Of a stretch of 14,442 nt of DNA, positions 1-8,513 are shown piece after piece (the first letter of the stretch is position 1; each line of letters opens with the position of its first letter). Both the position numbers and the translations under genes were made by a program. The DNA is from Tieghemiomyces parasiticus. Taxonomy: Eukaryota; Kickxellomycota; Dimargaritomycetes; Dimargaritales; Dimargaritaceae. Location of the stretch: the NCBI GenBank assembly GCA_027575765.1, contig JANBPT010001109.1:1-14442 (forward strand). Direction: 5' to 3'. The notes below the pieces were generated by a model. That model made no database searches and was not told the DNA's origin. It saw nothing but the letters and a program-made list of their open reading frames with translations.

Positions 1-189
1 TTTATACCATTTGATTCCTTGCCTAAGCCACTCCATGGTTTCATCTACAGCACCAATGTCTAGGACCTCAAGTTTTGCAAAGCCAAAATTGTATGCAGTA
101 CCTGTACTTACTCGCCTAGATGTGCCTATGGTCCACGACCATCCAAGTGAGTGTGTCAACGTAACTACACCTTGACATTGCAAACCCCT
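1..189 (-). CDS. Unidentified partial open frame running off the left edge
   Basis: A minus-strand frame is open from a TAA at 190-192 to the window edge and has no in-frame start of its own. The stretch at about 1-108 reads like real protein: GTAYNFGFAKLEVLDIGAVD, followed by a Trp/Lys-rich segment ending WLRQGIKWYK. Codons are much more AT-rich than in the two large genes of the window. On the minus strand a possible 3' splice site (taagtacag) lies just before base 101, so the coding part may be an exon of about 1-101 and the remaining frame intronic. I do not recognise the family. It could be an exon of a neighbouring gene or a remnant of a mobile element, and chance is not excluded for so short a frame. 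Confidence 0.3.
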
Positions 190-691
190 TTAGGTAAGGT
201 CCCAGCGATTTTAAACACGATACTAGCTCGTGTCCCTGCACACGCCTTGGTCGATGCGCCAGAATAGTAATCCGTTCCGCCTTCTTTCTGCTACACGTTC
301 CCGTTCCCAACCTGCTGGCATATGGTAAAGTGGGTTTAAGGGACTCGACCGAACAAGTTACCCTATCCGCAAAGGGCTCTAGATTCAGTCGTGGCCCCTA
401 ACCAGCCGCTCCTTGCGAGCCCAGCGGCGCGCGCGCGAATCCAAACCCTCCCTCGGCCGTGCCCGTGCCGGCCGGCCGATCCACATCAGCATCCCTCACC
501 AGCTGGTCATCACACGTCGATGCAGCTCGGCAAAACATACATTTGTTTGGTCACCCTTGTCTCGCCCCTCACACCCCCACCCGCCCAATCATCAATCCCC
601 GCACACGACCAGCCCGAACGAATCGCTCACCAGTGGCGAGCCCTTAACACAACGCCCGCACGAGAATCGGATGAGAATGCGTAACCATTGA

Positions 692-730
692 CCTACCTCC
701 CCTTTCTCTCCTTTCTCCCCTTTTCTTCTG
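692..730 (+). promoter_or_regulatory. Pyrimidine-rich tract upstream of the CHD gene
   Basis: An almost pure C/T stretch on the plus strand lies about 270-310 bases before the ATG at 1002. CT-rich stretches next to transcription starts are common in fungal promoters, so this may mark the core promoter or the start of the leader. No TATA box is evident nearby. The role is inferred from composition and position only. Confidence 0.35.
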
Positions 731-830
731 CCGTCTATTCTGTTGGTTGATCACCATCAGGTAGCGTAACGAACCCCCCCCCCTGTTTTCCATTTTGATT
801 GACGGACCATCGAACGCATTGCTCAACGGA

Positions 831-835
831 ATTGG
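831..835 (-). promoter_or_regulatory. Inverted CCAAT box upstream of the CHD gene
   Basis: ATTGG on the plus strand, flanked as AATTGGCC, is a CCAAT pentamer in reverse orientation about 170 bases before the CHD start codon. CCAAT boxes are bound by the conserved HAP/NF-Y complex in either orientation. A pentamer is expected by chance every few hundred bases, so this is only a candidate. Confidence 0.25.
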
Positions 836-1001
836 CCTTGGTTGGACGAGATCGCCCCATCAACTAACAAGAAGAACGACACGGACCCCCTTCTACAACG
901 GTCGACGCCCACAAGGGAGGACCCGACAACCAGCGTAAAGCCTAGCGACACGCACACGGGCCACCAGACCAGTACAAGGACGAGTCTGATTGACCACTGC
1001 T

Positions 1002-4000
1002 ATGAGCGACCTAGACGATTTTAGCGACGTATTCACGGACGCGAGCGACACACCGCCACCCCGAGTTCGCGGTCCACCCTCGTCGGCTAGCGAGCTGAGC
1101 AGCGTGTTCAGCTCAGATGACGAGGATGATGACGCCTCGTTTTACGCTGGCTCAACCTTAGCCCGCCCTGTGTATGGGGGAAAGCAGCCGCGCGCCCAAC
1201 ACAACGTGGTGGGCACTCCGAAGGTAAGCGCAAAATACGAAACACGAAGAAAGTGATAAACGATGAGACTGGCGGGGATGGTCACTTTCAGGCAACTGAA
1301 AAGGGAACCGCCACCATGGCCAAGGAGGGCGATCCGCTGAGACATCACAAAGAGTGTGGACCCTGTATGGAGTGTCCCAGACCACGAGGCTGGGCATGGT
1401 AAAGTTCCTCTCTAGCCGAATTATTGGGCGCAGGACTTGCCAGACAAGGCCAGCGCATAGCATCCTACCCCCCACCCCCTTTGCCTTTTTGTCGCCACAC
1501 CCCCTTCGAACGACTACCCACCCTGCTAACCATGGCCTTATCTACGTGCCTACTTTATCCGTTTCTAAAAAATTCCCCCCCGCTATACCTCGCATAGCAG
1601 CCACCCACGGACTACGACACTTTTGATGAGGACGACGAAGGGACAATACCCGGCGGCGGTGACCAGGCGGCCGCCTTGGACCTAGACGACTCTGACGATT
1701 ACGACGAGGATGCGCCGCCCGTCAAGGCTAAGAAACGCGGTCGAGCCAAGGGTACCATCGCCACCCCTGCCCGACGCCGGAGCTGGGGAGTCCCCCACGA
1801 CCCAGTTCCCATACCAATGGCGACTAAGCAACTCGAGAAAATCCTGTCCTACAAACCGGCGACCGACGAAACACCCGAGATGTTCCTCGTTAAGTACAAG
1901 CACGCCAGCTACCTCCACACCGAGTGGGTGGGCCGCGCCTTCATCGAGAATGAGCATCTGGGTAAGCACCGACTGAAGAAGTTCATCGCCCAGCAGGCCG
2001 CGGCCGCCAATGCGTGGAACGACGAATCGTTCAACCCGGCCTATCTCCAGGTGGACCGGGTGCTCGACGAGGGCGAGCTGCCCGACCCACAGACCGGGGA
2101 GCCCGTGGTGTACGTACTCGTCAAGTGGTGCGGACAGCCTTACGACGAGGCCACCTGGGAACTGCTCGAGGAAGTGCGCGGCCTGGACGCCGAACGGCTG
2201 GCCGACTTCCACGCGCGTCGCCTACCCCCCGACCCGCACCGCTCGCACACCCGGCTCTGCCCACCTCCGACCGCTTTCCAGCAGCTCACCACCTCCCCAG
2301 CCTTCAAGTATGGGAACCAGTTGCGACCCTACCAGCTGGAGGGCCTGAACTGGCTGTTATTTTGCTGGTTCAACCGGCGGTCCTGCATGATGGCCGACGA
2401 GATGGGGCTGGGTAAGACGGTACAGTCGGTCTCGTTTCTCTACCAGGTCCACCGCGCCCACGGTATCCACGGCCCGTTCCTGGTAGTGGCTCCGCTGTCT
2501 ACGGTCCCGCACTGGGAGCGCGAGTTCCTCAATTGGACCAACCTCAACGTCCTCGTGTACCACGGCGGCGCCACGGCGCGCGACCTGATCGTGGGGACCG
2601 AGTTTTACTACAAGGACGCCGCCGGCCGGACCATCCCCCACCTGTATAAATTCGACGTGATCATCACCACCTACGAGATGGTGACGGCCGGGGCGCCTCA
2701 CCTGCGCCCCATTCCCTGGCGGATCGCGGTATTCGACGAGGCCCACCGGCTCAAGAACAAGGCGTCCAAGGTGCTCGACACGCTGCGCGGCTATTCCTTC
2801 GAGTTCCGCCTCCTCCTCACCGGCACCCCCCTGCAGAACGCCGTGTCAGAATTGTTCTGCCTGCTGCACTTTATACAGCCCGAGGTATTCAGCGACGAGC
2901 AGGCTTTCCTGGCCACCTACGGCTCGCTCACCACCAAGGAGGAGGTGGACCGGATCCAAGCCCTACTTAAGCCGCTCATGCTACGCCGGTTTAAGGAGGA
3001 CGTCGAAAAGTCGATCCCCGTCAAGGAAGAGACCGTGGTCGAGGTGGAGCTCACCGCGTACCAAAAGAAATTCTACCGCGCCATCCTCGAGCGCAACTTC
3101 GCGTGGCTATCCACGGGGGCTAAGGGCGCCGCCGGTGGGCCCTCCCTCATCAACATTGTGGTGGAACTGCGCAAGTGCTGCATGCACCCGTTCCTCATCA
3201 CCGGCGCCGAGGAGCGTATCGCACGAGAGGTTCAGCCGGCTACACCGCAGGCGTACCTGGACATGCTGATCGCGTCGTCCGGCAAGCTGGTTCTCATAGA
3301 CAAGCTACTCCGCCGACTCAAGGAGGGGAATCACAAGGTCCTCATCTTTTCGCAGATGACACGCTGCCTCGATATTCTGGCCGACTACCTGGCTGCCCGC
3401 CGTTACAATTACGAACGCATCGACGGGTCCATCAAGGGCGAGCAGCGCCAGGCCGCCATCGATCGCTTCTCCACCGATCCGCAGGCCTTTGTGTTCCTGC
3501 TGTGTACCCGCGCTGGTGGGGTTGGCATCAACCTGACGGCCGCCGACACCTGCGTCATCTACGACAGCGACTGGAACCCGCAGAACGATCTGCAGGCCCA
3601 GGCCCGCTGCCACCGTATTGGTCAGACCAAGCCGGTCAAGATCTACCGGCTACTCACGCGTAATACATATGAGAAGGAGATGTTTGACAAGGCCGGCATG
3701 AAGCTTGGGCTGGACCGCGCAGTGTTGCAGAAGATGGACGTACAGTCGGCCCTTCGCAGCAGCGACGACTCGGCAGCACTCGGTGGGGCCGGGCTGGGCG
3801 GGTCTCGGGCCCCCTCGGCACTCAGCAAGAAGGAGGTTGAGGAGCTCCTCAAGAAGGGGGCCTACGGGGCCCTCATGGACGACGACGGGGCCAGCGCCAA
3901 GTTCTGCGAGGAGGATATTGACCAGATTCTGGAGCGCCGCACCACCGTGATCCGCCACGATGCCAACGAGCCCGGGTCCGTGTTCTCCAAGGCCAGTTTC

Positions 4001-7000
4001 AGCGCCGCCCCGACCGCCGGGGACGACGTGGACATTAACGACCCGGAATTCTGGACCAAGTGGGCGGCCAAGGCCGATATTCAGGTGCCTGGCACGGGCC
4101 TGGCCGACCCGCTCATTCTGGACGCTCCGCGGCGGCGGCAACGACGAGCCGCCCAGAGGTACCAGGACCCGGACCACGCCCCCGGGCCGGACCCGGACGT
4201 TGACGCCGACCTGGGCAGCTCGGATTCGGAAGCCGACGCCGAGTTTGGCCGGCGCCGTAACCCCCCGGCGCGAGCCTGGACGGCAGCCGAGAAGACCCGA
4301 CTGGAACGCAAGTTGATGGTCTGGGGGTACGGTAAGTGGGAAGAGCTGCAAGTCCACCTCCCGAAGCGCCAACCAGCCGACCTGCACGCCGTGGTCCGCT
4401 GCCTGGTCATCTACAGCCTCCAACTTACCGACATTAAGTCCGCCGAGGACCGTGAACTCCTGGCCGATCTGCGGGTCATGTCTGAACTGGCTGGGGACCC
4501 TATCACGGACGCTGAGCTGGTCCCCGGGCTGGGCAACATTCGCCAGATTCCGTACCCGCAGGCCAACAAGCGGCAAACTACCGAGTACCGATCGTTCCTC
4601 CTCGACGCCCCCGGGGAGTACCTCGACCATATCCGCAAGAAAGGCCGGAACCTACTACTCCGCCTACAGCTCATGTACACGATCCGGTCGCGGATCGTAC
4701 CCGAGGACTGGAACGAGGCGCGCCGGATGATCATTCCCAAGGTTACCGGGAGTCAGCCCGCCCCCTGGTGGGGCACTGGCGAGGACCGTGACCTCCTCCT
4801 GGGTATCTATAAGTACGGATACCAGCAGTACGACCGATTGCTGACCGATCCGGACCTGCACTTCCACGAGCACCACTTTATCAACGCACCACAGCCTGAC
4901 GAGGAGGATGCCGCCGCTGCCGGAGGCACTGGCGGGGACAATGGGACCCCAGCCCGCCGGGCGGCCACCCCTATGGCAACGACGGCAAGTACACATACCG
5001 GCCCCGGTCTCATATGGCCAACCAAGGCCGAAATTGGCCAGCGCCTCCGGCGTATCATTAGCGCCATCCAGCGCCGGCAGACGGCCGATGCCAAACGGGC
5101 CGCCAAGTATGGCGGGGATGAATCGCCCACTTCGGATGCCTTCAGCCCGGATGCCAGTCACCGTCTAGGGAAGAGCCGGTCCCACCCGGCCACGTTTGGC
5201 GATGGTGGGCGGTCCAGCCACGGCGGTAAACGCCTCTTTGCGAGTCCCGTCCGTGGCGGAGCCCTAGTGACCTCACCGACCACGGTCGAACGGTGGACCA
5301 AGCGCGAACAAGGGGAATTCTACAAGACCCTTAGTTCGTTCGGTGTCGAAACCACCGACGAGCTGCCCGTCCGCATCGTATGGGACCGGTTCCGTGACCT
5401 GTCGGGGCTTCATCGTAAGGATGATGCCGCGCTCGAGGTTTGCCTGCGGGCCCTCCTGGACCGCTGTACGGTGTTTGCGGAGGACCAGAACGAACCGATC
5501 GACGTGGACGAACTGCTACCGGGGATCGCCTACCACGCGTTGGGTGCCCAGCCCCACGGCGCCGACCTCGACCCGGTTCGCGACCCCAACCTCTACGATG
5601 AGACGATACTTACGCGCGAGAAGGCGCGGCGACTCCTACGGCGCATCCACCTCCTTAACGAAGTCCGCGATGTCGTAAGGTACCCCCACCTCACCGCCGC
5701 CCTCGCTGGCGCTCGCTGGTTTAATTACCTACCTGAGTGGTGGGTCCCCGCCGGCGAGCACGACGAGGGACTATTACGTGGGGTTGCCCTGTACGGTATT
5801 GCCCGCGGCGACCTCCTGTGCAACGACCCTGATTTGCCGTTTAAGGATGTGGTAATGGCCACCACCACTGCCAATGGTGTTGGTGGTGGTGGTGGTGGTG
5901 GAGCGTCGTCGACCGTGACGGGAACCCGTGAGGGCGGGCCCCCCTCGGCGTCTGAGACCGAGGACGCTGCTGGTGGTGAACTTGATGATGTGGAGGTTGG
6001 GACGGGCGTTGAAGATCAATTGTCCGAGACCGAGGACGGCGATACCCCCACGGTGGTCTCCGCCAACGGACACGCGGCCACCACTGCCAGCATCGGATCG
6101 ACCTTAACCCCCGCCACTCCCCGCAACGGCAGCACCGCTGCTCCCCACGGCCAGGCCGTACTCCGTGAGGCCGTCGCCGTACGTCGTCTCGAGTACCTTT
6201 GCAAACAGGCCAAGAAGTACATGTTCAAGCACCCCGTGCCGATGGACGTCCGCGCGGTCAATGCCCTGACGGCGATTCGACGGTCTCGTTCCGGCCTACC
6301 TACGAGTGGTGGTGGTGGGGATGGTACCGGCTCGACTCCGGCCCGGCGGTCCGGTATTAAATTGACCCTCAAGCTGGGCGGCGCGCGACCAAGTGTCAGC
6401 GCCTCCCCGGCCTCCGCCGTCGGTAGCAACAGCAGCGACCAACAGCGGTTCCCGCCGTTGGGCGGTAAACATCCCATCGTACCGGCATCTTCGACGACGC
6501 CTCGGTCTCGTAAGCAACAGCGCCTGACTATCGGTCCGGGATCTTCCTCCCCGCTCTACGGTCATACCGATGATGATGATGATGGCGAGGGTGAGGGGGC
6601 CGAACCGGACATCTTTTTACCTAGTGATGATGACGATGATGGCGTCGGTACTACGTCCACCCGGGGGGCATTACCGCCAGCGCCACCGCCAGCACGCAGG
6701 GGAGTCCCGCCACCACGGTCCCGTAGCCGACCGGGTACTACGACGACGACGACAGCGGTTTCCTCTACCGCGTCTACCCGCCAGTCTTCACCGTCTACCC
6801 AGGGTGGTAAAGGGGTTGCCGCCCCTCCCCCACCGGCTCGTCGGGCACCGTCCAAGAATGAATCACGCAACCGTGCCCCGATCGCCCTGGCGGTGTCCCG
6901 GTCGGCTGTCTTGGCGGCCTCGGCGGCCGACCATGGTAATTCCGTGGGGGTGAACGGTAAGCGACGACTTGGGGATGACGGTGATGTGGGTACTGCTTCG

Positions 7001-7027
7001 CCCTCCAAACGTGCCAGCTATGAGTAA
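1002..7027 (+). CDS. Class III CHD chromatin remodeler (CHD6-9/Kismet-like), spliced
   Basis: This is an ATP-dependent nucleosome remodeler, about 1,882 residues if exon 1 (1002-1223) joins directly to 1601-7027; both ends are phase 0. Domains in that numbering: acidic N-terminus with no ATG upstream of an in-frame stop; tandem chromodomains at about 149-204 and 220-281; SNF2 ATPase with Walker A DEMGLGKT (340-347), DEAH (453-456) and LTGTPLQN (480-487); helicase C domain ending QAQARCHRIGQ (739-749). The class is set by what follows: RNTYEKEMFDKAGMKLGLD (from 761), KKGAYGALMDDD then KFCEEDIDQILERRTT (about 823-856), and DPEFWTKWAAKADI. A SANT-like segment lies at 964-1014, WWGTGEDRDLLLGIYKYGY at 1130-1148, and CHD7-type repeats at 1306-1363 and 1411-1492 (LPEWW, then NDPDLPF). 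The tail is low complexity with Gly, Asp and Pro runs. No BRK domain is visible. All catalytic motifs are intact. The 5' splicing is uncertain; the family call is firm. Confidence 0.93.
1224..1600 (+). other. Intron region between CHD exon 1 and the main exon
   Basis: The donor is AAG|GTAAGC at 1224 after codon 74. The acceptor is CGCATAG or CGCATAGCAG, ending at 1597 or 1600, preceded by a TTCTAAA branch-like site near 1562 and a C/T-rich stretch. Both ends are phase 0, so removing the whole 374 or 377 bases keeps the frame and joins GTPK to (Q)PPTDYDTFDEDDEG. An in-frame TAG at 1595-1597 shows the main exon cannot start earlier. The region also contains an internal candidate exon, described separately. 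The precise splicing is inferred. Confidence 0.6.
1292..1398 (+). other. Candidate internal (cassette or poison) exon of the CHD gene
   Basis: This segment is bounded by a good acceptor (CACTTTCAG) and a good donor (ATG|GTAAAGT). It is open in the frame delivered by exon 1 and reads ATEKGTATMAKEGDPLRHHK then ECGPCMECPRPRGWA. Its 107 bases are not a multiple of three. Joined to 1598 or 1601 it shifts the main exon out of frame and meets a TAG at 1683-1685. A shorter version using an AG at 1340-1341 (1342-1398, 57 bases) would keep the frame. It could be a regulated exon or an intronic coincidence. Confidence 0.35.
5878..5901 (+). repeat. GGT trinucleotide run encoding poly-glycine
   Basis: A run of GGT triplets in the CHD gene encodes seven consecutive Gly residues (about 1502-1508) immediately after the last conserved CHD7-type repeat. 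It marks the start of the low-complexity tail and is a likely length-variable microsatellite. GAT runs at about 6569-6583 and 6625-6641 encode poly-Asp in the same tail. Confidence 0.75.
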
Positions 7028-7317
7028 CCCCAAGGCATCTCTTCAAGTGGCTTATTATTATTCTTGGTATTTTGGAGGGGCGCTTATTACCTTCTGAGCC
7101 ATAGTCTTGTGTTCCCTTCTCTTCCTCCTCCTCCCATCAATTAGACAAACGTGTGTTTTTTTTTTGGTATTGTTTTTGCCTCACTTCCATACGAGCACTT
7201 TTCCTTTGCTGTTTTATTACCGTTGCTTAATAGTCTATTCTCTACTCCTCTTTACTCTGCCTTGCAAAGTTACCACACTGCCGACTCTTCAAAACGGCCT
7301 TCTTTTAAATATAATTA

Positions 7318-7323
7318 AATAAA
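7318..7323 (+). terminator. Probable poly(A) signal of the CHD gene
   Basis: AATAAA lies in an AT-rich patch about 290 bases after the CHD stop codon and is the first canonical hexamer downstream. A second AATAAA at 7662-7667 could serve as a distal signal. The assignment is from motif and position. Confidence 0.45.
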
Positions 7324-7674
7324 TTAACCAAGGTGTTCCGCTTACAGACGTTCAGCTTAATGTTTTTATTTATAGTGAATCTAAGGCAGACCACCTGTTG
7401 TTTATAATCTGCCATCCACGAGGAACCTGAAAACATGGGATATAATGGACATACACATACGTTCAACATGACAAGAACAACACGTGGAACCCGCGAGCAC
7501 CTGAAAGCAGCGAAGCTAATCAGCACTCTCCCCCTATCCATATAGGGCATGTGGTGATGGATCAGATAACTGTATCATTCAAAGGCGCAGGTGTGTATAC
7601 TCCAGCACGCCATGATGTCTAGCAATTGACAGTTCGAAATAGTAAGGTTGTTAAGTATTGGAATAAAAGTTGGC

Positions 7675-7680
7675 TTTAAT
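7675..7680 (-). terminator. Possible poly(A) signal of the cyclin gene
   Basis: TTTAAT on the plus strand is ATTAAA on the minus strand, the commonest variant of the poly(A) hexamer. It is the first such signal I see reading leftwards from the cyclin stop at 8514 and would give a long 3' untranslated region of about 830 bases. A canonical AATAAA on the minus strand occurs only at 7365-7370. If either is used, the two convergent transcripts end very close together or overlap. Confidence 0.25.
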
Positions 7681-7721
7681 TTTGAGAATCAATACAAGTA
7701 CAGCATCAGGCGGAAGAGGAC

Positions 7722-7747
7722 GGGGGGGGCAGGGGAGGGGGTAAGGG
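7722..7747 (+). other. G-quadruplex-forming candidate
   Basis: Four G runs (8, 4, 5 and 3 bases) are separated by loops of 2, 1 and 3 bases, meeting the usual G3+N1-7 rule for an intramolecular quadruplex on the plus strand. It lies between the putative 3' ends of the two convergent genes, where it could affect termination or replication. The motif is directly visible; folding and function are not shown. Confidence 0.5.
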
Positions 7748-8056
7748 TGAGTGTCGCTTAAGATGAGGAGGAATAGCAGGCAACCAGTATGAGGACCAAA
7801 ATACTGAGCCGGTCATGACTTGGGTACCACGATCAACAAGGATAACCCAGAGGAACGATTGAAGAACCGAAACGAGCCCACAATAAACTCAATGCACAAG
7901 ACCAATCCCAGGTCAGACCAGCGTAATTGGTAAATTCATGGTAAGCCGTCGCGACTGAGGAGGGAAGGAGCCGTGAACTGGACGCTGTACAGGATGGGGG
8001 TTTAGGTGTAGAGTTGGGTTTGTTGACGGTGAATAGTACAGTTGATGGGGTGAAGG

Positions 8057-8071
8057 AAAAAAAAAAAAAAA
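8057..8071 (+). repeat. Poly(A) run of 15
   Basis: This homopolymer sits in the purine-rich intergenic stretch downstream of the cyclin gene. No retroposon body, target-site duplication or upstream coding remnant is seen, so it is treated as a simple repeat. Confidence 0.7.
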
Positions 8072-8513
8072 GATGGAGGTTTAGATTGGGACAGGAGATG
8101 AGCCCTCAGCGGCACCGCTACATGCGGGGGGGGGAATAAAAACTACTCGGAAAGGTGGCTATCGAGATGACCCTGGTCGGAGGTCCAAGTCTAAGGTGCG
8201 AAAGGGTGGGCTGGGGGGGATATGTATAGGAGAACAGACACATGGTGATAATAATGAATGCAAAAAGAGGATTGGATAGGATTAAGCGAGTCGGGGAGGG
8301 GAGAATAAAAAGCGACGAGGTGCAGAAGACGGAGGGGACAGACGAAAACGCGACAGCGGAGAGGGAGAGGAGAGGTAGTACACGGCGGGGAGCGGAAAAG
8401 GGTGACGAATAACATGGAAATGCAGCGAGGGTAATAAGGCTGGGTGGGTGATGGAGAGGGCTCTAGGAACGGGTAAATAATGGCACAATAGGAAGGCCGG
8501 GTGAGGGGCGGCG

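Larger units (their letters stand above)
190..1001. other. Upstream intergenic and leader region of the CHD gene
   Basis: No recognisable protein or RNA gene is seen here. Bases 190-390 are of mixed composition. From about 390 the plus strand becomes C-rich. Short overlapping open frames at 391-691 are Pro/His/Ser-rich with no domain, typical of non-coding GC-rich DNA. A run of ten C lies at 774-783. The in-frame TGA at 987-989 closes the CHD frame just upstream of its ATG, so the coding region does not extend further left in this exon. Confidence 0.6.
7028..8513. other. Convergent intergenic region between CHD and cyclin genes
   Basis: No protein gene is supported. Bases 7028-7330 are T-rich and AT-rich, as expected for the CHD 3' untranslated region. 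Bases 7330-7690 are mixed and AT-richer. From about 7690 to 8513 the plus strand is strongly purine-rich, so a cyclin transcript running leftwards would have a pyrimidine-rich 3' leader-out. The short open frames here (7107-7322 plus; 7305-7550 and 8191-8415 minus) have no domain and biased composition. A CACGTG palindrome at 7481-7486 is noted without a clear target. Confidence 0.6.

Noticed and set aside
842..1024. Upstream open frame overlapping the CHD start
   Set aside because: It begins only at a TTG, has no ATG or domain, and is out of frame with the CHD start. It is most likely leader sequence.
1224..1291. Possible box C/D small nucleolar RNA within the CHD intron (CGATGAG and CTGA-like words)
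   Set aside because: The C box does not match TGATGA, the D-like word lies outside the 68-base segment, and there are no terminal stems.
3650..4630. 326-residue open frame antisense to the CHD gene
   Set aside because: It lies wholly within a confident coding exon on the opposite strand. It mirrors the GC-rich third-position bias of that gene and shows no domain.
7481..7486. CACGTG palindrome, a Pho4-like E-box, near a PHO85-type cyclin gene
   Set aside because: It lies in the 3' intergenic region over 1 kb beyond the cyclin stop and not in a promoter. A single hexamer is not informative.
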